Notes: generated from the sequence alone by a model not told the origin. DNA of 64,000 nt from CAJWOS01 sp964502005 (GCA_964502005.1 CAZCUX010000003.1:310001-374000); one strand, 5' to 3'; counted from the stretch's first letter, positions 42,601 through 50,813 are shown. Made by a program: numbers and translations.

Positions 42601-43131
42601 CAGGCTTGTGCTGCGGGACAGGGTACGATGAACAATCTCACTGTTGGAACCTTGGGTGGCGCGTGGTATGAGACGGTGGCGGGGGGGATGGGGGCATCGC
42701 CTGTGGGGCCCGGTGCGAGCGCCATTCAGGTCCACATGACGAACACCCGCGCGACGGACATCGAGGTTCTTGAGCGCAGTTTTCCCGTTCGCGTGGAGCA
42801 GTTTTGTGTGCGGCGGGGCTCGGGCGGAGGGGGGCTCCATCGCGGGGGCGACGGCGTTTGTAAAGTGTGGCGGTTCTTGGCGCCGGCGGAAGTGTCCTTG
42901 TTGGCGGGACGACGCACGGCAGGTGCGCCGGGGCTGGCGGGAGGTGGCTCGGGCCTGCCGGGCGTCGATTTGCGCGATGTCGGCGATGGTTGGGAACCCG
43001 CGCCTGCGCGCTGGGCCGCAAAGGCGGGCGACCGCCTGCAACTATTGACGCCCGGTGGCGGCGGTTTTGGTCCCGCAACGGTGGACCCTCATAGGGACCC
43101 TCTGAGCCGAACGGGTGTCGAAACTGGCTGA
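39616..43131 (+). CDS. Fused hydantoinase/5-oxoprolinase (HyuA-HyuB) protein
   Basis: A protein of about 1160 residues with both halves of the ATP-dependent hydantoinase/5-oxoprolinase family in one chain. The A half has the N-terminal DQGGTFTDVV phosphate-binding motif, RGTTAATNALLER, SGPAGGV (about residue 235) and LDMGGTSTDVC, an ASKHA-type ATPase. The B half begins near residue 660 (FGARLSGIAEAMGELLARTARS) and has FDGAGQLVVNAPHVPVHLGAM, NDPYAGGSHLPDITVVQPLF, HHVDVGG and the C-terminal PGGGGFG. Homologues hydrolyse 5-oxoproline or hydantoins, or carboxylate ketones; substrate cannot be chosen. The start is uncertain: TTG 39616, TTG 39625, GTG 39640 and ATG 39658 are in frame; 39640 has GGA at suitable distance. 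Confidence 0.88.
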   Translation: MATLSTETVLSKVFMDQGGTFTDVVSIDSDGRLTVQKVPTHRCDLDGLARGASVVVRGTTAATNALLERNGRPVLLLTNEGLEDVADFGEQVRPALFSLRVKRAPPLGIRVVGVPGRIAADGTILQAVDPDDVRSSVRAAIADGVVDAAIVLLHGTLAPDEERRLAQLCLAEGIIRVTCGHEVAPAASFLRRLHTSIVDASLTPLLPRAAGGWMTSDGGLAAHDSAAWRGSRAVLSGPAGGVIAAADLARRAGVSGPVVGLDMGGTSTDVCRLGPNAVVRRVDEVVVGGVTLATPAVRIETIAAGGGSCLTVRGDAYGVGPHSAGAFPGPAVMGRGGPAALTDAEAVLGRLPAFPHVGGPDANQPLDVAAARAALDALCPGRPVEQVAAGFRAVAHASAAQAIRRIVAEDAGDPSDHTLIAFGGAGPGHACGIARAVGIQTVLIPFLAGVFSAWGIGLAQPRWDRLVRVVGSIRDAFAAASEGCPSAPEDWTIDVLVGHVGAAGTIALRVAIAEVAALEEACLVVPSAVGGVRRYLVGAWEQRFHAEHQAYFGYCQAHLPTEVRAIRVVRDAHATGPEQVRVFGEERLDGVTQAWFAGRWQQVAMLSVDARTPVGAHIVGPALVCLPGATLVVEEGWHATVCAGFLRLVDKGEDDGTAFLDAAARTAVFGARLSGIAEAMGELLARTARSVSIRERRDFSCAIFDGAGQLVVNAPHVPVHLGAMGQTVRSLLSARGPELRQGQVWMTNDPYAGGSHLPDITVVQPLFDLNGNLFGFVGCRGHHVDVGGTRAGSMPPDSRHIDEEGVVIPHVCLVSDGVLYVPSLPGCREPNVVAADLQAQVAACAWGARAVGEQHATIGGDDFSRRVIGLQAAAAAAVSEVLSARTGTWTGTEVLDDGTPLTVRLEIAEGRARVFVDAPAHPGNLNAPLAVARASVLYTLRCLVDEPVPLNEGVFQHVDIQVNSGGLFDPHWPAAVVGGNVETSQRLVDALLVALQACAAGQGTMNNLTVGTLGGAWYETVAGGMGASPVGPGASAIQVHMTNTRATDIEVLERSFPVRVEQFCVRRGSGGGGLHRGGDGVCKVWRFLAPAEVSLLAGRRTAGAPGLAGGGSGLPGVDLRDVGDGWEPAPARWAAKAGDRLQLLTPGGGGFGPATVDPHRDPLSRTGVETG

Positions 43132-43223
43132 CGATTGTCACCTGTGGTCATTCCCCCCCTCCAAGCTGCATGCGGACTTGCGTAGGTCCACTTCTTGCAG
43201 ACGGCGGCGCGCGGAGGTGGGCT

Positions 43224-45548
43224 GTGGTTCGACGCCAAAACGTACACGGCGCATGGCCGGATTGGAACATTGCGCCGATGCCATCTTTGGCCGCTGCGTT
43301 GGTCGTGGGCGCGGTGCTTGGGCCCTGGTGCATCGTTGAGAGCGAGCGTGTTTGGGTGGGGGTCTTTGGGCTGCTGGCCGTCGCTTCCATCGCGGGGGGG
43401 CGTCGTGGTGCACGCTTTGCCCTCGTCGCGGCGGCTACCTGCCTCGGCCTTGCATTGGCGCCATCGGTCGCGACTGGACCGACGTTGGCCCAGGATGCGG
43501 TGGTGCAGGGGGTAGTGGAGTCGACGGACGGCCTCGGCGTTGTGGTGCGTGGCGCCGCTGGCCGGTACCGGCTGTCCTTCGATAGCGACGACCCGCCGGT
43601 CGGAACGTCGATTTCGGCGCGCACCCGGCCCGCGGCGTCGCCGGTGGTCTTGCCTGGCGAACCAGACCCCAGCGGCGCCGACTTGCGGGCAGGAATCCAA
43701 GCGCGGCGGGTCGTCGCGTCTATTCAGCTCGGAGAGGGGTCGGCGACCACGCCCTTGCCCGCCACGTTTGCACGGTGGACCCATGGCGGATTGTTGTGGG
43801 CCCTCGCTACGGGCAGTCGTGCCCACATCGATGAAAACACCCGTCAACTGCTTCAACGAACAGGTACCGGGCATCTATTGGCCATCAGTGGCTTGCACGT
43901 TGGCCTCTTGGCTGGGGTGGTCTATACGTCGCTTGGTTTCGTGGCGCGGGTGATGGCGCGGTGGGCGCCAGGCGTCGGGGGTGTGGTTGCCTTGCGTGTA
44001 TTGCAAGCGTCGGGAGCCGTCGTTGCTGCGTCGCTGTATTCTGAGCTGGTGGGGTGGCCGGTATCGACGCGGCGGGCGGTGTGGATGGTCACAGGCGCGG
44101 CGTTGGCACGCCTCTCCGGTCGCCGCGTAGACCCATGGAGCTTGCTTGCGCTCGCTACTTGTGTTGTGGTTGCGGCCCAGCCGGCCGTGGTATCGACATT
44201 GGGTTTTGGTCTCTCCTTTGGGGCGGTACTGGGCATTCTGGCATTTACGCCGCGGTTTTCACGGCTCGTGCCGCCGGACACGTCGCCGCTGGTTCGCCGT
44301 GCTGCGGAGGCGCTTTCCGTCAGCTTGGGGGCGATGCTGGGAACGCTTCCGCTCACGGCATATTGGTTTCAGGAACTGTCACCGTGGACACCCATCGCGA
44401 ACCTGATTGCAGGGCCGCTGGTCGGGGCGCTTGGGGTTCCTGCTGCCGTGCTGGGTATGTTGCTGCCCGATTCACTGGGCCTTCTTGTGTTGTGTGTGGG
44501 AGACGCGGCCGTAGAGCTTGCGGTGACGCTGCTCCGCCCGCTCGACATCTCCCCGTGGACCCCCGCCGTAGGGCCGGTGGGGGCGACCGCGCTCGTCGGT
44601 GTTGCCTTGCTCCGGCGCCGGGGGCTCTTGGCATCGTGCCTTGCGTTGGGCGTGCTGGTCGGTCGTCTCGACCTCCGACCCGATGCGCTCGACGTCACAT
44701 TTTTGGGAGTGGGGCAGGGGGACGCTGTCTTTGTACAGTTTCCCGATGGTCGAAAGTGGCTCGTGGATGGTGGGCCTCCTTCCGACAGGGTGCTGCGCTG
44801 GTTGCGCCGACAGGGGCACACCGCGCTCGACCTCGTTGCGTTGTCTCATCCAGACAGCGACCATCTCGGCGGTCTCGAAGATGTCCTCGCGGGTGTCTCG
44901 GTTCGTGAGGTGCTCGTCAACCGTCCGCCACGCTTGGATGAACGAACCTATCGCCGGGTGTGGACCCAGTTGTTCTCGCGCGGCGTGAAGCTCAGCACGC
45001 CGGACGACGTCGTTTTGGACGGTGCAATGTTGCTGCATCCCACCCACGGTTGGCGAGAGGATGCCGGACCCGACGCACAAAAGCGCCCCAAAGACAACGA
45101 CGACAGCTTGGTGCTGTACTTCGCACATGCAGGTCAGGGAGTATTGCTGACGGGTGACATCGAACGCCCGGCAGAGGCTTGGCTGGGTGACCGCCTTCCG
45201 GTGGTAGACATCGTCCAGGCGCCGCACCATGGCAGTCGCAGCTCGTCGACGGCATCTCTTGTGCAGGCGACGCAGCCCGACTGGGTCGTAATTTCTTGTG
45301 GGGTGGAGAATCCGTTTGGTCACCCGCATGCGTCTACGTTGGCCGCTTGGGCGGGGCGGCGGGTGGTGCGTACGGATCGGGATGGCACGGTTCGATTTCG
45401 CCTATCAAGGCGGGGGGTGGAGGTAGCGCGGAGCGATTGGCTCGGAAGTTGGAGCACACTTTTGCGAAGGCCATGGAGGCCGAAGCCACCGATAGGATGG
45501 GGCGAATCGCCAAAGCAACGTCGAAAGAAGAAACAAAACCTTCCGTGA
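43224..45548 (+). CDS. comEC: ComEC/Rec2-family competence channel protein
   Basis: A 774-residue membrane protein of the natural-transformation DNA-uptake channel family. It has N-terminal helices and an OB-like region, then the competence domain with LAISGLHVGLLAG (the conserved HxxG-type motif) and several helices, and a C-terminal metallo-beta-lactamase domain: FLGVGQGDAVFVQFPDGRKWLVDGG, SHPDSDHLGG (metal-binding HxDxDH), LTGDIE and HHGSRSSS. GTG 43224 is preferred with GGAGG a few bases upstream; ATG 43278 is an alternative. The complete domain set suggests a working uptake protein; no other com genes are nearby. It precedes the MerR-isc cluster by 60 bp. Confidence 0.9.
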   Translation: MVRRQNVHGAWPDWNIAPMPSLAAALVVGAVLGPWCIVESERVWVGVFGLLAVASIAGGRRGARFALVAAATCLGLALAPSVATGPTLAQDAVVQGVVESTDGLGVVVRGAAGRYRLSFDSDDPPVGTSISARTRPAASPVVLPGEPDPSGADLRAGIQARRVVASIQLGEGSATTPLPATFARWTHGGLLWALATGSRAHIDENTRQLLQRTGTGHLLAISGLHVGLLAGVVYTSLGFVARVMARWAPGVGGVVALRVLQASGAVVAASLYSELVGWPVSTRRAVWMVTGAALARLSGRRVDPWSLLALATCVVVAAQPAVVSTLGFGLSFGAVLGILAFTPRFSRLVPPDTSPLVRRAAEALSVSLGAMLGTLPLTAYWFQELSPWTPIANLIAGPLVGALGVPAAVLGMLLPDSLGLLVLCVGDAAVELAVTLLRPLDISPWTPAVGPVGATALVGVALLRRRGLLASCLALGVLVGRLDLRPDALDVTFLGVGQGDAVFVQFPDGRKWLVDGGPPSDRVLRWLRRQGHTALDLVALSHPDSDHLGGLEDVLAGVSVREVLVNRPPRLDERTYRRVWTQLFSRGVKLSTPDDVVLDGAMLLHPTHGWREDAGPDAQKRPKDNDDSLVLYFAHAGQGVLLTGDIERPAEAWLGDRLPVVDIVQAPHHGSRSSSTASLVQATQPDWVVISCGVENPFGHPHASTLAAWAGRRVVRTDRDGTVRFRLSRRGVEVARSDWLGSWSTLLRRPWRPKPPIGWGESPKQRRKKKQNLP

Positions 45549-45581
45549 ACGTCAGATTTCTTTGGACTGACTCTTACGCGC

Positions 45582-45596
45582 ACGGAAGAGTTCCGT
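45582..45596. promoter_or_regulatory. Perfect palindrome upstream of the MerR gene
   Basis: ACGGAA-GAG-TTCCGT lies 12 bp before the proposed ATG. An overlapping wider repeat, ACTCTT...AAGAGT, starts at 45570. Either could be the regulator's own operator; a TATCTT-like -10 follows directly. The half TTCCGT also occurs at 45541. Confidence 0.5.
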
Positions 45597-45608
45597 TATC
45601 TTTTCAAC

Positions 45609-46169
45609 ATGAGCACACGCCGCCGACCCCAGCCGTCCGACTTCGCCGCCGAGCGAGACACCGGTCCTCCCGATTCGGGCGAGGAAACGGCAACGGAACG
45701 TCTCCTCAAGGTAGGAGAAATCGCCGAGCAAACCGGCAAAACGGTTCGCGCGTTGCGCTTTTATGAAGAGCTTGGCCTTCTTGTTCCGGTGCAGCGAACC
45801 AAAGGTGGGTTCCGTCTCTACGACGAAACAGCCTTGGTGCGCGTGCATTGGATTGACCGCCTGCAGGAGTTGGGCTTTTCCCTTCCCGAAATCGGCGAGT
45901 TTTTGTCGGCACTTCGGTCTGAGGACCGGGGGCCTGCTGCGATGGATGCGCTTCGTTCGTTTTATGCGAGGAAGCTGCTCGACACCCGCCAGTCGATTCG
46001 GCGCCTCCAGGCGTTGGAATCAGAGTTGCATGAGTGTTTGGGCTTCCTCTCCGGTTGTCAGCAATGCGCACCCGAGACCCATCGCTCCGCCTGCCGAACC
46101 TGTGATGACGCGACCGATGGGGAGCGCCATCAGCCGCCGCTTGTCGCTGCGGTCCACGGTCCAGACTGA
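45609..46169 (+). CDS. MerR-family regulator with Cys-rich C-terminus, isc-linked
   Basis: A 186-residue MerR-type transcription regulator. After a 30-residue polar extension, the winged HTH is classical: LLKVGEIAEQTGKTVRALRFYEELGLLVP and the wing QRTKGGFRLYDE, followed by the dimerisation coiled coil. The C-terminus contains CX6CX2CX8CX2C (ECLGFLSGCQQC...CRTC, about residues 146-170), a plausible iron-sulfur or metal site, though not the SoxR pattern. It is the first gene before iscS, with 47 bp between. In many bacteria that position is held by IscR (Rrf2 family), so this is a candidate alternative Fe-S sensor. The start has only a weak ribosome site. Confidence 0.85.
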   Translation: MSTRRRPQPSDFAAERDTGPPDSGEETATERLLKVGEIAEQTGKTVRALRFYEELGLLVPVQRTKGGFRLYDETALVRVHWIDRLQELGFSLPEIGEFLSALRSEDRGPAAMDALRSFYARKLLDTRQSIRRLQALESELHECLGFLSGCQQCAPETHRSACRTCDDATDGERHQPPLVAAVHGPD

Positions 46170-46216
46170 ATCTCCATTCATTTTCTTTCTTCTCAGCGTC
46201 TTTCGACGGGAATCCC

Positions 46217-47446
46217 ATGTCGACCGAACTCAAGTTCCCTCTCTACTTCGACAACAACGCCACCACCCCCTGCGACCCGCAGGTGGTCGAGGCAATGCTG
46301 CCGTACTTGACCCAACACTTCGGAAACCCCGCCAGCCGCAGCCATGCGTATGGCTGGGCGGCGAACGAAGCGGTGGAAATGGCGCGGGAGCAAGTTGCGT
46401 CTCTCATCGGTGCCTCGGCGAAGGAAATTGTGTTTACTTCCGGCGCAACGGAGTCCGACAACCTCGCAATCAAGGGTGTCGCGCACTACAACGCCAACAA
46501 AGGCAAACACATCATCACGGTCTCGACCGAACACAAGGCCATCCTCGATTCGTGTCACGCGCTCGAGCGGGAAGGCTTTGAGGTCACCTACCTCGACGTC
46601 GATGCCGAAGGGCGGATTCGGCTGTCCGAACTCGAAGCGGCGATGCGGGCGGATACCATCCTGGTCAGCGTGATGGCAGCCAACAACGAAGTGGGTGTCT
46701 TGCAGCCCATCGCCGAAATCGGCGCGTTGTGTCGCGCAAAGGGTGTCCTGTTTCATTGTGACGCCGTGCAGTCGTTGGCTTACCTGCCTATCGACGTGCA
46801 GGCGATGAACATCGACCTCCTCTCGATTTCCGCCCACAAGATGTACGGTCCCAAGGGCATTGGGGCGCTGTATGTCCGTCGTGGTCGGCCGCGTGTTCGT
46901 ATTCAGGCCATCATCGACGGGGGAGGCCACGAGCGCGGTATGCGTTCGGGCACCTTGGCCACGCACCAAATCGTTGGTTTGGGCAAGGCTGCCGAGTTGG
47001 CCCGCTTGTCCATCTTGAACGGCACGGTGGGGCATGTTCGTGCGTTGCGCGACCGTTTGTGGGCGGGTCTTCAGGCCAATCTCGACGAGCTGTACCTCAA
47101 CGGCTCTTGGGAGCACCGGCTCCCCAACAACCTCAACGTCTCGTTTGCTTACGTCGAAGGCGAGGCGATGATGATGGGTATCAAGCAGATTGCGTGTTCG
47201 TCGGGGTCGGCGTGTACTTCCGCCAGTCTGGAGCCCTCATACGTCCTTCGGGCGATGGGCGTCGATGTTGAGCTCGCGCACACTTCGATTCGCTTCGGCT
47301 TGGGTCGCTTCAACACTGAAGCCGAGGTCGACTATGCCATTGCGCTCATTACCGAAAAGGTCCGCAAGCTGCGGGAAATGAGCCCTCTTTACGAGATGGT
47401 CAAAGAAGGTATCGACCTCAAGTCCATTCAGTGGGCAGCCCACTGA
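46217..47446 (+). CDS. iscS: Cysteine desulfurase IscS
   Basis: A 409-residue PLP enzyme that takes sulfur from cysteine and passes it as a persulfide to IscU. Motifs: DNNATTPCDP near the N-terminus, TSGATESDNLA, SISAHKMYGPKG with the Schiff-base Lys (about residue 208), and the active-site loop ACSSGSACTSASLEP (Cys about 331). The C-terminal KEGIDLKSIQWAAH extension is that of group I IscS, which docks IscU. GGGAATCCC precedes the ATG. It is followed by iscU after 64 bp; the last codons form a hairpin covering the stop. Confidence 0.95.
   Translation: MSTELKFPLYFDNNATTPCDPQVVEAMLPYLTQHFGNPASRSHAYGWAANEAVEMAREQVASLIGASAKEIVFTSGATESDNLAIKGVAHYNANKGKHIITVSTEHKAILDSCHALEREGFEVTYLDVDAEGRIRLSELEAAMRADTILVSVMAANNEVGVLQPIAEIGALCRAKGVLFHCDAVQSLAYLPIDVQAMNIDLLSISAHKMYGPKGIGALYVRRGRPRVRIQAIIDGGGHERGMRSGTLATHQIVGLGKAAELARLSILNGTVGHVRALRDRLWAGLQANLDELYLNGSWEHRLPNNLNVSFAYVEGEAMMMGIKQIACSSGSACTSASLEPSYVLRAMGVDVELAHTSIRFGLGRFNTEAEVDYAIALITEKVRKLREMSPLYEMVKEGIDLKSIQWAAH
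47428..47446 (+). promoter_or_regulatory. Hairpin over the iscS stop codon
   Basis: TCAGTGGG and CCCACTGA form a perfect 8-bp stem around CAG, ending exactly at the TGA. It could protect iscS mRNA ends or set the iscS/iscU ratio. There is no U tract, so it is not a simple terminator. Confidence 0.45.
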
Positions 47447-47510
47447 CACTTGGGTCGCAGCGCCTCGTTCAGGTTTATGTTCATCCCTCCATTCCTATTT
47501 CGGAGTTCCT

Positions 47511-47891
47511 ATGGCCTACAGCCAAAAGGTCGTTGACCACTACGAGAACCCTCAAAACGTCGGTAGCTTTGACAAGGCAGATCCCCAGGTGGGCACCGGG
47601 CTCGTTGGCGCCCCCGCTTGCGGCGACGTGATGAAGCTCCAGCTGAAAATCAATGACGACGGCATCATCGAAGATGCCAAGTTCAAGACGTTCGGCTGTG
47701 GTTCCGCCATCGCGTCCAGCTCCCTCGTGACCACGATGGTCAAGGGCAAGTCGATTGACGAGGCCGCGCAGGTCTCCAACGCCGACATCGCCCGCGAGTT
47801 GGCGCTTCCGCCCGTGAAAATCCACTGTTCGGTGCTCGCAGAAGATGCCATCAAAGCTGCGATTGCCGACTATCGAAAAAAGCGTTCATAG
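47511..47891 (+). CDS. iscU: Fe-S scaffold protein IscU
   Basis: A 126-residue scaffold on which [2Fe-2S] and [4Fe-4S] clusters are built. The three ligand Cys are in GAPACGD (about 37), FGCGSAIASS (about 63) and KIHCSVLAEDAI (about 106), with the conserved Asp after the first. LPPVK, the motif recognised by the HscA chaperone, is directly before the third Cys. Length and spacing match canonical IscU rather than SufU. GGAG lies 6 nt before the ATG. It stands second in the operon. Confidence 0.96.
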   Translation: MAYSQKVVDHYENPQNVGSFDKADPQVGTGLVGAPACGDVMKLQLKINDDGIIEDAKFKTFGCGSAIASSSLVTTMVKGKSIDEAAQVSNADIARELALPPVKIHCSVLAEDAIKAAIADYRKKRS

Positions 47892-47899
47892 ACGGTTGA

Positions 47900-47922
47900 A
47901 CGTCGCGGGTGTTCCGCGACGT
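47900..47922 (+). promoter_or_regulatory. Hairpin between iscU and iscA
   Basis: ACGTCGCGG and CCGCGACGT form a perfect 9-bp stem with loop GTGTT in the 51-bp spacer. It lacks a U tract and may be an mRNA-stabilising or partial-attenuation element of the isc operon. Confidence 0.45.
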
Positions 47923-47942
47923 GTTCCGCCCCGGAGCATCCC

Positions 47943-48275
47943 ATGGCCATTACCATCAGTGAAGCGGCCGCAGAGCGCGTGCGAACCATCAAGAAGAAGC
48001 GCCAGACGCCGGAAGCGGTGCTGCGCGTGGGCGTCCGCGGTGGCGGGTGCTCGGGGTTGACCTACTTTATGGACCTCGTGGATGCGCCCGAGCCCAAAGA
48101 CAAAATCTTTTCCTTCGACGAGCAAGGCGTCACCGTAGCGGTCGACCGGAAAAGCTATTTGTTTATCAATGGTTCGGAGCTCGACTTCGAGAAGTCGATG
48201 GTGAAGACGGGCTTCGTCTTCCGCAACCCCTTGTCCAATCGCTCCTGCTCATGCGGCGATTCATTCACTCTGTAG
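47943..48275 (+). CDS. iscA: A-type Fe-S carrier IscA
   Basis: A 110-residue A-type carrier passing clusters from IscU to target proteins. The three conserved Cys are visible: GGGCSGLTY (Cys about 36) and the C-terminal SCSCGDSF pair. The ATISEAAAERV-type opening and length are canonical for IscA/ErpA; position after iscU favours IscA. GGAG is 6 nt before the ATG. It is third in the operon, 43 bp before hscB. Confidence 0.93.
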   Translation: MAITISEAAAERVRTIKKKRQTPEAVLRVGVRGGGCSGLTYFMDLVDAPEPKDKIFSFDEQGVTVAVDRKSYLFINGSELDFEKSMVKTGFVFRNPLSNRSCSCGDSFTL

Positions 48276-48318
48276 CCCGTTTTGGGGTGGAGCAGAGCCG
48301 CAGCGAGGACGCGTGTCA

Positions 48319-48891
48319 ATGATTTGCTGGAACTGCCGAGAACCCGTGGAGGGGCTCGTTTGCGCTGGATGCGGCGTGTTGCAGCCTCCCCGGCCAGACC
48401 TCGACCACTTTGCGCTCTTGGGCTTGCCGCGTCGCTGGTCGTTTGGGCCCCGCGAGGTCGACGATGCGTGGAAAGCCGTCTCGCGGAAAACCCATCCAGA
48501 CCGCTTTGTCGGCAAGCGTGCGGTAGAGCGGCGGTTCGCCCAGCAGTGGACGTCTCGCGCCCACGAGGCCCGCGATGTCCTCAAAGCACCCCTGCGGCGG
48601 GCGTTGTACCTCGCAACGGGGGAGGCGGACTTGTCCGACAAGCGCGGTCCCGATGCCGGCGCGGACTTTTTAGAGGAAGTCTTCGAACTGCAAATGGCCG
48701 CGCGTATGGGCGAGGAAGGGGTCGGTGACCGCGTCGAGGCGATGGTTGCCGCGACGACCGCTCGGATTGACGAAGTCATGAATGCGTGGGAACAAAGTGC
48801 GGCCGCGCTGGACGAAGTCCCCGTGTTGGTCGCGCGTCTCCGCTATTTGGACACCGCGCGCGCGCTGGTTCTGGGCACGACGTCCCACTAA
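48319..48891 (+). CDS. hscB: J-domain co-chaperone HscB with N-terminal tetracysteine domain
   Basis: A 190-residue co-chaperone that brings IscU to HscA and stimulates its ATPase. A tetracysteine knuckle CWNC...CAGC occupies residues about 3-19, then the J domain starts with DHFALLGLPRRW and has the HPD motif in KTHPDRF (about residue 60), and the C-terminal helical IscU-binding domain has FLEEVFELQMA. E. coli HscB lacks the zinc-like N-terminus, but human HSC20 and some bacterial HscB have one of very similar spacing. ATG 48319 is favoured with GAGGA upstream; GTG 48313 is also possible. Confidence 0.88.
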   Translation: MICWNCREPVEGLVCAGCGVLQPPRPDLDHFALLGLPRRWSFGPREVDDAWKAVSRKTHPDRFVGKRAVERRFAQQWTSRAHEARDVLKAPLRRALYLATGEADLSDKRGPDAGADFLEEVFELQMAARMGEEGVGDRVEAMVAATTARIDEVMNAWEQSAAALDEVPVLVARLRYLDTARALVLGTTSH

Positions 48892-48962
48892 CATCCCGTT
48901 TTTTATTTTGTGCCGCGTCCAATGCGGCCTTTGGCCGGCTATGTGCTTGGCCTGGAGTCAGG

Positions 48963-50804
48963 ATGGCCAACATCGGCATCGACCTCGGTACGACCCACTC
49001 GCTCGTCGCGGTCGTGTTGTCGGGCAAGGCTCGCGTTCTTCTCGACGATGCAGAACGGGCGCTTCTCCCCAGCGCGGTGCGCGTGGGTGACGACGGCGTG
49101 CCCCAGTCGGTCGGATACCCCGCTCTTGCCCAAGCAAGTGCGCCCGGTGGCACGACGTTTACGAGCTTCAAGCGGTTTATGGGGCGGGGTGCCCGCGATG
49201 TCGCCGCGGACGCCGCGCTTTTCCGCTACGACCTTGTGCACGACGATCACGGAATGGTGCGGTTTCGTGTGGGGCCCCGCACGGTCAACCCCGTGGAGCT
49301 TTCGAGCTTTGTGCTCCGCCTCCTGCACGCGCGTGCGGAAGAGTGCTTGTTCGCGCGTCCCGATGGTGCCGTCATCACGGTTCCCGCGTATTTTGATGAC
49401 GCACAGCGCCAAGCCACCCGCGATGCGGCGAAGATTGCAGGCATCGAGGTATTGCGTCTTCTCAATGAACCAACGGCAGCGGCGTTGGCCTACGGCCTCG
49501 ACAAAGCGGTCGACGGACAAAAAGTCGCGGTTTACGACCTCGGCGGCGGCACCTTCGACATTAGCATCTTGGAACTGTCGGACGGGTTTTTCCAAGTCCT
49601 GAGCACCGCCGGCGACACCCACCTTGGCGGCGACGACTTCGACCACGCGCTCGCGCGCTTGTTGCTCCAGCAGGTCGGCGTCGACGACCCTGACGGCGCG
49701 ACCTTCCGTACTGCCGTTCGTGCGGCCGAGGCGGCCAAGCGCGAGTTGTCATCGAAGTCTTCGGCCATTCTTTCGGGCGTTTTCGGCGACAAGACGGTCG
49801 AAGCGGCCATTGACCGGGCTACCTTCGAACAGCTGATTGCCCCGATTGTGGCCCGAACGGGCGAAGCCTGCCGCTTGGCGTTGTCCGATGCTGGCCTGAC
49901 ACCCGGCGACATCGACGAAGTCGTACTTGTCGGTGGTTCGACGCGGATTCCGTTGGTGCGTCAGTTTGTCGAAGAACTGTTCGGCCGGCCACCCCATTGC
50001 GAGCTCGACCCTGACCAAGTGGTCGCGATTGGCGCGGCGATTCAGGCGGACCTCCTCTCGGGCCGATCCGAGCTTGCCGACGACCTCCTGTTGGTCGATG
50101 TTGTGCCGCTCTCGCTGGGCGTGGAGATGATGGGCGGCACCGTCGAACGGCTGATTCCGCGCACGTCCGCGATTCCGGCGACAGCGAAGCAGTCGTTCAC
50201 GACCCACGTCGACGACCAAACCCATGTCGAGCTGCATGTGGTGCAAGGAGAGCGTGAGCTGGCGCGCGACAATCGGTCTCTTGCTCGCTTTCGGTTGGGC
50301 ATTCCGCCGATGCCTGCGGGTATGCCACGCGTGAATGTTACCTTTACGATTGATGCGGACGGCATCTTGTCGGTAGAAGCCGAAGAGGAACACAGCGGGT
50401 CGACCGCAAAGGTCGACGTGCGGCCTTCGTATGGGTTGGACGAAGACGAAGTCGACCGAATGTTGGAAGATGCTATCGACCACGCCGAGGAAGACATTGA
50501 CGAGCGCTTGTTGATTGACGCGCGCATTGAAGGCGAGCAAATCCTGCACTCGCTCCAAAAGGCCTTGGCGGACGACGCGGAGATGCTCGAAGGGGGAGAG
50601 GGCGACACCTTCGTGCGACTGGCCGCTTCGCTGGAGGAGGCGCTCAAAGGAACCGACCGGCGGCGCATCCAGGCGCTTGGCCAGCAACTCGACGAAGTGA
50701 CGGCGCCATTCGCCCAACGTCGCATCGAGCGTGACCTCGCGCGCGCAATTCAAGGCCGCTTGGCGGACACCGTCGCCGACCACCTTGGGCTAGATGCAGG
50801 CTGA
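48963..50804 (+). CDS. hscA: Hsp70-type chaperone HscA
   Basis: A 613-residue specialised Hsp70 that releases clusters from IscU. The ATPase signatures are NIGIDLGTTHSLVAV, VYDLGGGTFDIS and VLVGGSTRIPLV. The substrate-binding domain begins with DVVPLSLGVEMMGGTVERLIPR, and the lid is helical at the C-terminus, without the DnaK EEVD-like tail. Length is close to E. coli HscA. The ATG at 48963 follows GGAG. No ferredoxin gene (fdx) or iscX comes next, unlike the E. coli operon; the following gene is an unrelated membrane protein after 9 bp. Confidence 0.93.
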   Translation: MANIGIDLGTTHSLVAVVLSGKARVLLDDAERALLPSAVRVGDDGVPQSVGYPALAQASAPGGTTFTSFKRFMGRGARDVAADAALFRYDLVHDDHGMVRFRVGPRTVNPVELSSFVLRLLHARAEECLFARPDGAVITVPAYFDDAQRQATRDAAKIAGIEVLRLLNEPTAAALAYGLDKAVDGQKVAVYDLGGGTFDISILELSDGFFQVLSTAGDTHLGGDDFDHALARLLLQQVGVDDPDGATFRTAVRAAEAAKRELSSKSSAILSGVFGDKTVEAAIDRATFEQLIAPIVARTGEACRLALSDAGLTPGDIDEVVLVGGSTRIPLVRQFVEELFGRPPHCELDPDQVVAIGAAIQADLLSGRSELADDLLLVDVVPLSLGVEMMGGTVERLIPRTSAIPATAKQSFTTHVDDQTHVELHVVQGERELARDNRSLARFRLGIPPMPAGMPRVNVTFTIDADGILSVEAEEEHSGSTAKVDVRPSYGLDEDEVDRMLEDAIDHAEEDIDERLLIDARIEGEQILHSLQKALADDAEMLEGGEGDTFVRLAASLEEALKGTDRRRIQALGQQLDEVTAPFAQRRIERDLARAIQGRLADTVADHLGLDAG

Positions 50805-50813
50805 CCTGCGCTG

